From contig JAJFJD010000019.1 in assembly GCA_021774335.1 (NCBI GenBank), positions 96,099 through 160,098 of the forward strand: 64,000 bases of DNA, written 5' to 3'. Under the pieces are notes generated by a model. The model saw only the letters and a list, made by a program, of their open reading frames with translations, ran no database searches and was not told the DNA's origin. Shown here piece by piece: positions 36,620-46,080 of this stretch. The translations under genes and the position numbers were made by a program. This DNA comes from Alphaproteobacteria bacterium (GTDB taxonomy: Bacteria; Pseudomonadota; Alphaproteobacteria; UBA8366). Numbering within the stretch: position 1 is the stretch's first letter; each line of letters begins with the position of its first letter.

Positions 36620-37965
36620 TGGACCAATTAACAGTTGGAATCATTGGCACCGTTGGCATGTTGTTCATGGTGTTTTTGGGCGTCCGGGTTTACGCGGCGG
36701 CGGCGATGACCGGACTGCTCGGCTGCGTGGCCGTCCTTGCTCTCGACGGGAGCGGCGGATTCGACCTAGCGCGTGGATGGAGTGCCGGCGCGGGTATCGT
36801 CGGAACGATCCCGCATTCGAAGGCGGTTAACTACGCTCTGAGTGTGCTGCCGATGTTCATTCTCATCGGATTCATCGCGTATCACGCCGGATTGACGCAT
36901 GCGCTGTTCAACGCGGCGCGCGCGTGGTTTGGCTGGGTACCGGGTGGATTGGCCGTGGCGACCGTGTTCGCGACCGCCGGTTTCGCCGCGGTGTCGGGCG
37001 CCAGTACGGCTACGGCCGCGGTGTTCAGTCGTGTTGCCATTCCGCATATGCTGCAGAACGGCTATAGCAAGCAGCTTTCGGCCGGCGTGGTGGCTGCGGG
37101 CGGCACATTGGCATCACTCATACCACCGAGCGCGATCCTGGTGATCTACGCGATCATCGTCGAGCAATCGGTCGGTGCGTTGATCCTGGCGGGCTTCTTG
37201 CCGGGTGTCGTATCGGCGATCATCTATGCGATGCTGATCATCGGTCAGTGCATGATCGATCCGTCGCAAGGCAAGCCGGTGGCATCGCCTCCGCTGATGG
37301 AACGGGTGAAGACGCTGCCGCCGATCATGCCGATCGCGCTGGTTGTCGCCATCATCTTCTATTCCATGTACTCCGGTAAGGCGACGCCGACCGAGGCGGG
37401 CGCTCTTGGGGCGTTCGTCATCTTCGTGATCGCGGTTTTCCGCGGCATGAAGTGGGGCAACATGCAGGAAGCCCTGCTCGAAACGGCGAAGCTTACGGTT
37501 ATGATCTTCGCGCTGATCTGGGGCATCCTGATCTTCGTCCGGTTCCTCGGATTTGCGGGTTTGCCGCAGGCGTTCGCGGAATGGATCATCCATTTGCCGT
37601 TCCCGCCGGTCGTGATCATGATCGGGATCCTGTTGGGCTATGCGGTCCTCGGGATGTTCATGGACGCAATCGGCATGCTGCTGTTGACCCTACCCGTGGT
37701 CTATCCGGCGGTCATGGCACTCGGCTACGACCCGATATGGTTCGGGATCATCGTGGTCAAGATGTGCGAGGTATGCTTGATAACGCCGCCTGTCGGCTTG
37801 AACTGCTACGTGGTTCACGCGGTTAGACCGGACATACCACTCGGGGACGTGTTCCGTGGCATCGCGCCGTTCTTCGGTGCGGATGTTGCCACCGTGGCGT
37901 TGTTCATCGCGTTCCCCGAAATCATCACTTGGTTGCCGAGCATGCTCGGTGCGGGTGCCAACTAG
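36619..37965 (+). CDS. dctM: TRAP transporter large permease
   Basis: GASTATAAVFSRVAIPHMLQNGYSKQLSAGVVAAGGTLASLIPPSAILVIYAIIVEQSVGALILAGFLPGV. Confidence 0.95.
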   Translation: MDQLTVGIIGTVGMLFMVFLGVRVYAAAAMTGLLGCVAVLALDGSGGFDLARGWSAGAGIVGTIPHSKAVNYALSVLPMFILIGFIAYHAGLTHALFNAARAWFGWVPGGLAVATVFATAGFAAVSGASTATAAVFSRVAIPHMLQNGYSKQLSAGVVAAGGTLASLIPPSAILVIYAIIVEQSVGALILAGFLPGVVSAIIYAMLIIGQCMIDPSQGKPVASPPLMERVKTLPPIMPIALVVAIIFYSMYSGKATPTEAGALGAFVIFVIAVFRGMKWGNMQEALLETAKLTVMIFALIWGILIFVRFLGFAGLPQAFAEWIIHLPFPPVVIMIGILLGYAVLGMFMDAIGMLLLTLPVVYPAVMALGYDPIWFGIIVVKMCEVCLITPPVGLNCYVVHAVRPDIPLGDVFRGIAPFFGADVATVALFIAFPEIITWLPSMLGAGAN

Positions 37966-38005
37966 GGCGGCGCATTACCGCAGACGCGTTTAACACACGC
38001 AAAAT

Positions 38006-38039
38006 GAACCGGGCCCGTACGATGTACGGGCCCGGTTTC
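38006..38039. terminator. Strong bidirectional terminator between dctM and the CheZ-like gene
   Basis: AACCGGGCCCGTAC-GAT-GTACGGGCCCGGTT, 14-bp perfect stem. Confidence 0.8.
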
Positions 38040-38068
38040 GATTCATTCTGGCGGTGCTTATTCGTTGG

Positions 38069-38608
38069 TTAGGCGAACAGCTTGTCGATGTCGTCCTGTG
38101 AAATCGCCTGACCGGGAAGCTGCGGGCCGTTGAGCAGGGCCGCATCGGAATCTTCCGGCTCCGGCTCGGGCTCAAGTAGGTCTTCCACCTCGGCGTCGAT
38201 CATATCGCGGCCCATCAACTCAACCATCGCGTTGACGCGCTCCTCGACGAAGCGGATGGAGCTGATGATCTTCGTGACGCGTTGGCCAGTAATGTCCTGA
38301 AAGGTACATTCCTCCATCGCGTTCGTCGCGCGTTCCATCACGGCGTCGCAGATTTCGTTCGTGTCTCCGTCTTTGGACTTGTCCTGGAGTTGCCCGACGA
38401 GATCGGAGATCCCTTCGAGGTTCTGCAGAATATTATGCGTCGCAGAATCGGTGTGCTGCGTGATGGCATCAAGATGATCGGACATATTTCTGAAATTGCT
38501 ATCCGGGTCGCCTTTATTAATGCGTGCAATCTCAACCCGGAACCGTTTGATGTACTGGGCCAGGTTGCGGATTTCGCTCTCGAGACGGCTGTCGGATTTC
38601 TGGGTCAT
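38069..38608 (-). CDS. CheZ-like protein phosphatase
   Basis: ATNAMEECTFQDITGQRVTKIISSIRFVEERVNAMV matches the CheZ QD..GQ helix; C-terminal ISQDDIDKLFA CheY-binding-like tail. Confidence 0.75.
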   Translation of the reverse strand: MTQKSDSRLESEIRNLAQYIKRFRVEIARINKGDPDSNFRNMSDHLDAITQHTDSATHNILQNLEGISDLVGQLQDKSKDGDTNEICDAVMERATNAMEECTFQDITGQRVTKIISSIRFVEERVNAMVELMGRDMIDAEVEDLLEPEPEPEDSDAALLNGPQLPGQAISQDDIDKLFA

Positions 38609-38919
38609 GATGCTTAATTCTTCGGTAGTTCGATCAATCCGGATTCGTTCGGTCTCCGGGGGTGCCAATCTATGCAAGGGAAGAGTTAAATTGAGGTTAA
38701 GTAAATTAATCGCTTATATACAATGTGTTACGGGGCATGAATTTGGGTAGAATTACCATATTCCTCTACAGCTTGATTGAAAGGGGCTTGAGAAGCCGGC
38801 CGCTCCAGACAGACGGATTCGCTGTGATCGGGCTTCATTCGGTCCTGCGCCCGCCTTTGTCGGACCGTCGGATTCCTGCTAAGCAGGGGCCGCTTTTGGT
38901 TTGCGCAGGAGAGGATGAT

Positions 38920-39315
38920 ATGAGCGACGGGCAATACAGGTCGTTAATTCAGAATGAGGGCGATATCACGCCCTATATTCCGCCTGGGCATGAAGGCACC
39001 GTCAATTACCGACTTGTCGATAAAGAGTTCTGTGGCGCGTTCGAAATGAACCTCGGCATCGTGCAGCCGGGCGGCGAAGCGTCGCCGCACCTGCATGAAA
39101 ACGAACATCAAATCATCTACATCCTGGACGGCACGGCCGACGTGGTATTGGGGGACGATCCGGCGGTCGAATGTGGCCCTGGCACCGTTGTTCGGATCCC
39201 GCCGAAAGTACTCCATGCGGTGTATACGACAGGCGATACCCCGCTGCGGGCGCTGGTGCTCTATAGCCCGCCGTTGGGCCCGCGCGATGAGCGACCTGTG
39301 TCAGGGACGTCGTAG
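38920..39315 (+). CDS. Single-domain cupin protein
   Basis: QPGGEASPHLHENEHQIIYILDGTADVVLGDDPAVECGPGTVVRIPPKVLHAVYTTGDTPLRAL. Confidence 0.85.
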   Translation: MSDGQYRSLIQNEGDITPYIPPGHEGTVNYRLVDKEFCGAFEMNLGIVQPGGEASPHLHENEHQIIYILDGTADVVLGDDPAVECGPGTVVRIPPKVLHAVYTTGDTPLRALVLYSPPLGPRDERPVSGTS

Positions 39316-39428
39316 TGACGGGGGCCGGCCCATCGTGTTCGGTCTCTCGAATATTCCTACCTAATTTTCGCGTGGCGGCATTCGGGTTCGGCAATGCCGT
39401 CAGCGCCTACCACTCGGAGAACGACTAG

Positions 39429-40637
39429 ATGAGCGACAATAAAGGTTTCTTCGGTGCTCTCGCCGGCGTCAAGGTGGTGGACCTGACGCGCGTGCTCGGA
39501 GGACCCTATTGCACCCAGGTTTTGGCGGATCATGGGGCCGAGGTCCTGAAGGTTGAGCCGCCGCAAGGTGACGAAGTCCGGGATTGGGGACCGCCGTTCC
39601 ACGAGGGGGATGCGTCCTACTTCATCGGCGTTAACCGCAATAAACGTTCGATTGGCCTCGATCTCACGGTGCCGGAAGGGCGCGAGGTCTTGTTTCGGTT
39701 GCTGGAAGACGCGGATGTCGTGATCGAGAATTTGAAGACCGGCACCATGGAAAAATGGGGCCTCGGGTATGAAGAGGTCCTCAAAGAGAAGTTTCCCAAG
39801 CTGATCCACTGCCGCATCAGCGGCTATGGGGCGGATGGGCCGCTTGGTGGGTTTCCTGGCTATGACGCGATCGTGCAGGCGATGGCCGGTTGGTTCAGCG
39901 TCAATGGTGCACCCGACGCCGGACCGACCCGTGTCGGCCTCGCGATGGTCGATATGGGCACCGGCCTTTACAGCGCAATCGCTATCCTGATGGCGCTGCA
40001 GGAACGCAACCGGTCGGGCCATGGGCAGTTCATCGACATGACGCTGTATGACTGCGCCGTGTCACTCATGCACCCGCATGTCCCGAACTACTACATGTCC
40101 GGCAACACGCCTGGATTGACGGGTAACCAACATACGAATGTGGTGCCGTATGATCGGTATCACACAAAGACCGTCGACATATTTATCGGGGCCGGGAACA
40201 ACCGCGCCTTTCAGCGTCTCTGCACGGTGTTGGGCAAACCGGAAATCGCGGACGACCCACGGTTTGCCGACAACGGTCTGCGCCTTAGCAACAAGGAGGC
40301 TGTCACGAAACTCTTGACCGACCTGCTTGCCGAACGCGACGGCGAAGAGGTCTGTCAGCAGCTTTTGAAGTCCGGGGTGCCGGCCGGACCTGTGCTCGAT
40401 ACCGCGCAGGTCATGGCCAGCGACCACACGAAACACCGCAAAATGGCGGTGGAGTTGGACGGCTGGTATCAGATGACCGGCATTCCGATCAAGTTCTCCC
40501 GCACGCCCGGCGAGGTGCGGACCGCGCCGCCTAAGTTTGGCGTTCATGGGCGTGAAATTCTTGCCGCCCATGGCTTTAACGAGACAGAGATTGCTAAACT
40601 GTCGGACGCGGGCGTGTTGGTGGAGAAACGCAAGTAA
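39429..40637 (+). CDS. CaiB/BaiF family CoA-transferase
   Basis: LAGVKVVDLTRVLGGPYCTQVLADHGAEVLKVEPPQGDEVRDWGPPF. Confidence 0.95.
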   Translation: MSDNKGFFGALAGVKVVDLTRVLGGPYCTQVLADHGAEVLKVEPPQGDEVRDWGPPFHEGDASYFIGVNRNKRSIGLDLTVPEGREVLFRLLEDADVVIENLKTGTMEKWGLGYEEVLKEKFPKLIHCRISGYGADGPLGGFPGYDAIVQAMAGWFSVNGAPDAGPTRVGLAMVDMGTGLYSAIAILMALQERNRSGHGQFIDMTLYDCAVSLMHPHVPNYYMSGNTPGLTGNQHTNVVPYDRYHTKTVDIFIGAGNNRAFQRLCTVLGKPEIADDPRFADNGLRLSNKEAVTKLLTDLLAERDGEEVCQQLLKSGVPAGPVLDTAQVMASDHTKHRKMAVELDGWYQMTGIPIKFSRTPGEVRTAPPKFGVHGREILAAHGFNETEIAKLSDAGVLVEKRK

Positions 40638-42400
40638 TGACGACGCCGTCGCCGCCTCGAAGAGTGTCGACGAACCCCCAGCCTGAAACGCGGGGGATGA
40701 ACTTCTTCGATGCGGATACGGCGCTTCAGTCCTTGTTGTCACTCTATCTGCCGGCGGCGGATCGCGACCACCTGACTCCACATTTCCATAAACTAGGTGC
40801 GCTGGTCGGCGACCGGCTCGACGACTTGGCCTGCACGGCGGACCGCAATCCGCCGGTGCTGCATGTCCGGAACCGTCAAGGACACGATGCCGATCGGGTC
40901 GAGAAACATCCTGCCTATGTCGAGATGGAGCGGTTCGCATTCGGTGAGTTCGAAATGTCGGCGATGTCGCACCGGCCCGCCCTGGGGTGGCCGGAACCGA
41001 TCCATCATGTGGCGAAATACACGCTGCAATATCTGTTTGCCCAATCCGAATTCGGTTTGCTCTGCCCGATGAGCATGACGGATTCCCTGACCCGGACGCT
41101 GATCCGCTATGCCGATCAGTCCTTGCTGGATCGATACTTGCCGGCCTTGCTGGCCGAAGACTTCGAATCCGCGGCCCAGGGTGCGATGTTCATGACCGAA
41201 CAGGACGCCGGATCGGATGTTGGCGAAACGGTCACGACGGCGGTGCGGGACGGTGACGCATGGCGGTTGTTCGGCGACAAGTGGTTCTGTTCCAACGCGG
41301 ACGCGGATGTTGTGCTCGTGTTGGCGCGGCCCGAAGGCGGTGGCGAGGGGACACGGGGTCTCGGCCTCTTCCTGATGCCGCGGTTACTGCCGGACGGATC
41401 GCCGAACCGTTATCGGATCGTTCGGCTCAAGGATAAGCTCGGCACGCGCTCGATGGCGTCCGGCGAGATAACGCTTGAGGGCGCATCTGCGTGGCTGGTT
41501 GGCGATCTCGACCGTGGTTTCGTGCAAATTGCCGAGATGGTGAACCAGTCGCGGCTGTCGAATGCCGTGCGCGCCGCCGGCATGATGCGGCGTTCGCTGC
41601 ACGAGGCATTATGCGTTTCGCGGAACCGGAAGGCTTTCGGCAGCAACCTGATCGACCTGCCGTTGATGCAACGGCAACTGCTGAAGCTGCTGTTGCCGAC
41701 CGAGCAGGCATTGTCACTATGTCTGTTCACCGCCGTGGCGTTGCGCCGCGCCGATGAAGGCGACGAAACCGGTATGAAGATGCGGCGGATACTGACCCCG
41801 TTGCTGAAATTCCGGGTTTGCCGGGATGCGCGCAAGGTTACCGGGGATGCGATGGAGGTGCGCGGCGGCTGCGGTTATATCGAGGAATGGATTGAGGCGC
41901 GCTTGGTGCGTGATTCGCATCTCGGGTCGATCTGGGAGGGCACCAGCAATATCACGGCGCTGGACGTCCTGCGGGCGGCGAAGCGCGAGGAAGCGCATGT
42001 CTGGCTGCGTAAGGAGCTTTCCGCCAATCTGGCGGCGGCGCATGGGATTCCCGAAGAATTCCGCGTGGAGTTGTCGGGACTGCTCGACCGCGCCGTTGAC
42101 CTGGTGGCGCGCACAGCCGCGGCCGGGAGAACCGGTGAACGGTCGGCTCGCCAGGCCGCCAGCGCGCTGTTTCACGCTGCATCGGCGGTGGTCATGGCAG
42201 TCGAAGGCGCGGCTTTGGCGGAAGAGAAGGGCGACGCGAGGCGCTTGCTGATGGCGAAGTTGGTCGTAGAGCAAAAACTGACGGCGTCGGATCCGTTCAT
42301 GGAAATCGATGTCGACACCGAAGCGGCGGATGCGGAATGGCTCTTGAGCGACGCGTCAATTCCGCTAGGCGACGTATCCACCCGTCTCAAAAAGCGCTAA
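40637..42400 (+). CDS. Acyl-CoA dehydrogenase, AidB-like
   Basis: FMTEQDAGSDVGETVTTAV..WRLFGDKWFCSNADADVVLVLARPEGG..RLKDKLGTRSMASGEITLEGASAWLVG..RGGCGYIEEW..IWEGTSNI. Confidence 0.9.
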   Translation: MTTPSPPRRVSTNPQPETRGMNFFDADTALQSLLSLYLPAADRDHLTPHFHKLGALVGDRLDDLACTADRNPPVLHVRNRQGHDADRVEKHPAYVEMERFAFGEFEMSAMSHRPALGWPEPIHHVAKYTLQYLFAQSEFGLLCPMSMTDSLTRTLIRYADQSLLDRYLPALLAEDFESAAQGAMFMTEQDAGSDVGETVTTAVRDGDAWRLFGDKWFCSNADADVVLVLARPEGGGEGTRGLGLFLMPRLLPDGSPNRYRIVRLKDKLGTRSMASGEITLEGASAWLVGDLDRGFVQIAEMVNQSRLSNAVRAAGMMRRSLHEALCVSRNRKAFGSNLIDLPLMQRQLLKLLLPTEQALSLCLFTAVALRRADEGDETGMKMRRILTPLLKFRVCRDARKVTGDAMEVRGGCGYIEEWIEARLVRDSHLGSIWEGTSNITALDVLRAAKREEAHVWLRKELSANLAAAHGIPEEFRVELSGLLDRAVDLVARTAAAGRTGERSARQAASALFHAASAVVMAVEGAALAEEKGDARRLLMAKLVVEQKLTASDPFMEIDVDTEAADAEWLLSDASIPLGDVSTRLKKR

Positions 42401-42428
42401 CAGGCAGCCGTTTTCCAAGGGATAAAGT

Positions 42429-42471
42429 GGACGACCGCCCGCAGGGCCTCGGGAAATGCCGGCGGTCGTCC
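42429..42471. terminator. Inverted repeat between convergent genes, probable terminator
   Basis: GGACGACCGCC / GGCGGTCGTCC 11-bp perfect stem, 21-nt loop. Confidence 0.5.
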
Positions 42472-42479
42472 GCGCGGAG

Positions 42480-43088
42480 CTATGGCAAGAGTTCCCATGC
42501 CCCGTCGGGCTGTTGGCAGGCAGTCCCGTAAGCGTCTTCGGACTTGCCGCCGATCTTGATTTTTTGTTGGAATTCCCGGCAGTAACGCCCTGAACTGCTG
42601 GTCCCTTCGCGCACCACGCGGACCGAGCCGCTCGCCGTGTCGTCCTTCCAATGTATCGTTTCGCCGACCGGCGCGGTGGTGGCGGATATCTGTGCGGTTT
42701 CATGCCGCCGCTGCTGCACGACGGATAGCCTATCGAGTGAAACCAGCGTGATCGCGGTGAAGCCAAGCCAGCGATAGGCGAGCGCGTCGTCATGATAATG
42801 GGCATAACCACGATAGCGGTGCCCGTGCGGGCGCACGACCCAGACATTCTTGTAGCGGCGGCGCGGCTTCACGACGACCACGCGCTTGTGCACCTGACGG
42901 TGCTTGTGGGCGTGACGGCGGTGATCGACTGTCTGAACCCATCGCGTTCCGTCATGGCGGCGATAGGCGTCACCGGCTGCATAGGGACCAGCCGCCGCAC
43001 TTGCCGTCATCAGAACCGCAAGAACGGTTCCCGCGGCCACCGCCGGAAGTACCGATCCGTTCTGCCGTGATCCAAACTTGCGTCGCAT
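42480..43088 (-). CDS. Secreted His/Arg-rich protein with surface-antigen-like C-terminus
   Basis: Signal peptide; HRRHAHKHRQVHKRVVVVKPRRRYKNVWVVRPHGHRYRGYAHYH; C-terminal GRYCREFQQKIKIGGKSEDAYGTACQQPDGAWELLP. Confidence 0.7.
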   Translation of the reverse strand: MRRKFGSRQNGSVLPAVAAGTVLAVLMTASAAAGPYAAGDAYRRHDGTRWVQTVDHRRHAHKHRQVHKRVVVVKPRRRYKNVWVVRPHGHRYRGYAHYHDDALAYRWLGFTAITLVSLDRLSVVQQRRHETAQISATTAPVGETIHWKDDTASGSVRVVREGTSSSGRYCREFQQKIKIGGKSEDAYGTACQQPDGAWELLP

Positions 43089-43109
43089 TGATATAGCTCC
43101 TGAGAGAGG

Positions 43110-43149
43110 CCGGTATAGGCACGGTTGGGTGGTGGTGTGCCTATACCGG
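43110..43149. repeat. 13-bp perfect inverted repeat between the spy-like gene and the downstream secreted protein
   Basis: CCGGTATAGGCAC...GTGCCTATACCGG, 14-nt G/T-rich loop. Confidence 0.85.
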
Positions 43150-43171
43150 GGTGGGGAAGCGTTCGTCAGCG

Positions 43172-43774
43172 TTACTGTTTGCCTTGTCCGTGCGGTCCAC
43201 GCGGTCCACGATCACCGCCTTTTCCGCGCTCACCGCGTTTGAACTTGCCGTGGCCGCGGGTCATCAGGCCGTCGATTGCGGATCTCTGCTTGTCGCTCAG
43301 GGTTCCGTAGAACGTGTCGAAGGCCGGCCGTACCGTCTGGAGGGCGCCTAAGCGCGTGGTCATCATCGCCTCTATCCGGGCCATGCGCTGGGGCGCGGTC
43401 TTCGGCTTGTCTTCGTTCTTGGCCGTCTCGCAGGCCTTCTCCATGGATGCCTTGCCGTCGTTCATCGCGGTTTTGAGGTCGGTCCATGCGGTCTGCTGTG
43501 TCGGCGTGAATGTCATCAAGCCTTCGATAAGGTTGGTCATGCGCTCCATGCGTTTGCCATGCCGTTTGCCGCAGAATTTGCCACCGACGCCACCGTGGCC
43601 CCAGCGTCGGCCTTCGCTCCGGGCCTTGTGCATAGCGCCCAGGAAGGCCGGTCCGCCGGCTGCTTCGATCCCGGTCATGTTGGGGCCTGCCGGTGCGGCC
43701 GAAACCGCGACAATGGAAAGGCCCGCCGCGGAGGCGAGCAATCCGCCGATAATCAGGAATTGTTTGCCGTTCAT
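43172..43774 (-). CDS. Spy/CpxP-like periplasmic protein (LTXXQ family)
   Basis: Signal peptide; LIEGLMTFTPTQQTAWTDLKTAMNDGKASM..FDTFYGTLSDKQRSAIDGLM. Confidence 0.75.
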   Translation of the reverse strand: MNGKQFLIIGGLLASAAGLSIVAVSAAPAGPNMTGIEAAGGPAFLGAMHKARSEGRRWGHGGVGGKFCGKRHGKRMERMTNLIEGLMTFTPTQQTAWTDLKTAMNDGKASMEKACETAKNEDKPKTAPQRMARIEAMMTTRLGALQTVRPAFDTFYGTLSDKQRSAIDGLMTRGHGKFKRGERGKGGDRGPRGPHGQGKQ

Positions 43775-43960
43775 CTGCTGTCTCCAAGTTATTCAGTGCC
43801 AAGCGGTGGGTGTCCGCTGATGTCCGGGTATACCGAATGTTAGCCGCGACAAGATTTCTCGGGTGAAACGCTTTGTAAGGCTCTGTTTCGTGTCGGCGTT
43901 CAGCAACATTCGTTTACAAATTTCTCAGCCTGCAGCGGAATTGCTCCGTATAATCCGGCC

Positions 43961-44680
43961 ATGTCACGCCTTCCGCATATTCTGATCGTCGATGACGACC
44001 GCGAGATTCGGAGCCTTGTCGCCCAGTTTCTGAAGAAACACGGCTACCGGGTGACTCCGGCGGCCGACGGGCGCGAGATGATGCATCTCATGGAGAAAGG
44101 GCGTTTCGACCTCATCGTGCTCGATCTCATGTTGCCGGGCGAAGACGGGCTGTCGTTGTGCCGTCGCGTTCGAGCCGAATCGTCGTTGCCGATCATCATG
44201 CTGACCGCGATGGGCGAGGAGATGGATCGCATCATCGGGTTGGAGATGGGCGCCGACGATTACCTGCCGAAACCGTTCAACCCCAGGGAGCTGCTGGCGC
44301 GGATCAAGGCCGTTTTGCGTCGTGCGGCGGACCGGGGAGCGACCGCAGCGTCAACCGACGTCGCCGCGCGTGTGTTCGATGGATGGCGGCTCGACACCGT
44401 CAAACGCGAGTTACGAGCCCCCGATGGCGCGCTCGTTCCGTTGACGGCCGGCGAGTTCGAACTCTTGTCGGCCATGGTTGAGCGGGCCGGGCAGGTTTTG
44501 AGCCGTGACCAGCTGCTTGATCTGACGCGCGGGCGCGATGCAGCGCCGTTTGATCGCAGTGTGGACGTCTTGATCAGCCGGTTGCGCCGTAAGATCGAAA
44601 GTGACCCAAAGGAACCGTCGATCATCAAGACGGTCCGTGGTGGCGGCTATATCCTGTCGAGCGGGGTCGTACCCCAATGA
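43961..44680 (+). CDS. OmpR-family response regulator
   Basis: HILIVDDDREIRSLVAQFLKKHGYRV..DLIVLDLMLPGEDGLSLCRRVR; winged-helix C-terminus. Confidence 0.95.
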   Translation: MSRLPHILIVDDDREIRSLVAQFLKKHGYRVTPAADGREMMHLMEKGRFDLIVLDLMLPGEDGLSLCRRVRAESSLPIIMLTAMGEEMDRIIGLEMGADDYLPKPFNPRELLARIKAVLRRAADRGATAASTDVAARVFDGWRLDTVKRELRAPDGALVPLTAGEFELLSAMVERAGQVLSRDQLLDLTRGRDAAPFDRSVDVLISRLRRKIESDPKEPSIIKTVRGGGYILSSGVVPQ

Positions 44681-46071
44681 GCCGGCGTTGGGGCCTTGGA
44701 TTGACCGGTCATGTCGCGATCATCCTTGTGGCGGTGGTCGTCTTCATCGTGGCCATTGGGTCGGTCATCTTCATTCGGGAGCGGGGCGAGACGATCAAAC
44801 GCTTCGTCATCGCCGGGATCGCGGATCGTATCGTTTCGGTTGTCGATCTCGTTGAAAACAGCCCGGCGGAGGAGCGCCGGGCTGCATTGCGCATCATGCG
44901 GGGGCGGCAGTTCAAGGTTCGGCGGATGCACCACGCGCCGGCGATTCAGAAGAGCGAAAACCAACATGTTCGGGAGTTCGAGGAACTGCTGAGACCGAAT
45001 CTTGGCGCTCTTGGCGATCGGCCGATACGCATCGGTATTCTAGAACGGGCACCAAAGCGGGCGGCGGAACGGCAACGGGGCCCGGAGCGCCGAATTTGGG
45101 GACGGCCTGACCGTAAGGACTTTCGGCGGGTCGCAATCGCGATTGGTGATGTCGGTGGCGAATGGCTTGTCTTCCAAGCGCCGATCCGGGCCTTTCCACC
45201 CCCGTGGGAGCATCGGCTGATTTTTATCATTGTCGGGTCGGCGTTGATCGTCCTGATCTTCGCGCTGTGGGCGGCGCATCTCGTGACCCGGCCGTTAAAA
45301 CGATTCGCGGAGGCAGCCGACCGGTTCGGCGTCGATGTGGGAGCACCGCCGCTGCCGGAACATGGGTCGCGTGAACTGCGCAAGGCAACCCATGCTTTTA
45401 ACCGGATGCAGGATCGTCTTCGCCGGTTGGTCAGCGACCGGACGTTGATGCTGGCGGCCCTGTCGCACGACCTGCGGACCATGCTGACGCGATTGAAGCT
45501 GCGCACCGATTTTATCGAGGATGGACAGCAGCGCCAGAAGGCGCTGGCCGATATCGATGAAATGCAGGCCATGCTGGACGTGACGCTGTCCTTTGCGCGC
45601 GACGAGACGACGGAGGAAGCGCGCACGCCGCTCGATCTTTCGTCGCTCCTGGAAAGTCTATGCGATGATCTGCGCGATTCCGGACAGCAGGTCGGTTATG
45701 AAAGCGGGGACCGCATCACGATCCGGTGCCAGCCGGTGGCGATCCGGCGGATGTTCTCGAATCTCATCGGGAATGCCGTGAAATACGGTGACGAGGCTAA
45801 TGTGACCGCGTTACGCGACGGGTCGAACGTGGTCATCACGGTCACCGACCGTGGGCCAGGCATTCCACCGGAAATGTGGGAACAGGTCTTTACGCCGTTT
45901 TTCCGGCTCGAAGGGTCACGCAGCCGCGAAACGGGCGGAACCGGGCTCGGTCTGTCGGTGGCGCGCAGCATCGTGCGTCGGCATGGCGGCGATATCGCGT
46001 TATCCAACCGGCCGGAGGGCGGATTGATCGTCACGGTTACGCTTCCCGACGAGAAGAACGACGCCGGATAA
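44677..46071 (+). CDS. Sensor histidine kinase (HAMP, HisKA, HATPase)
   Basis: LMLAALSHDLRTMLTRLKLRTDFI (H-box), NLIGNAVKYGD (N-box), GTGLGLSVARSIVRRHGG. Confidence 0.95.
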   Translation: MSRRWGLGLTGHVAIILVAVVVFIVAIGSVIFIRERGETIKRFVIAGIADRIVSVVDLVENSPAEERRAALRIMRGRQFKVRRMHHAPAIQKSENQHVREFEELLRPNLGALGDRPIRIGILERAPKRAAERQRGPERRIWGRPDRKDFRRVAIAIGDVGGEWLVFQAPIRAFPPPWEHRLIFIIVGSALIVLIFALWAAHLVTRPLKRFAEAADRFGVDVGAPPLPEHGSRELRKATHAFNRMQDRLRRLVSDRTLMLAALSHDLRTMLTRLKLRTDFIEDGQQRQKALADIDEMQAMLDVTLSFARDETTEEARTPLDLSSLLESLCDDLRDSGQQVGYESGDRITIRCQPVAIRRMFSNLIGNAVKYGDEANVTALRDGSNVVITVTDRGPGIPPEMWEQVFTPFFRLEGSRSRETGGTGLGLSVARSIVRRHGGDIALSNRPEGGLIVTVTLPDEKNDAG

Positions 46072-46080
46072 ATTGAATTC

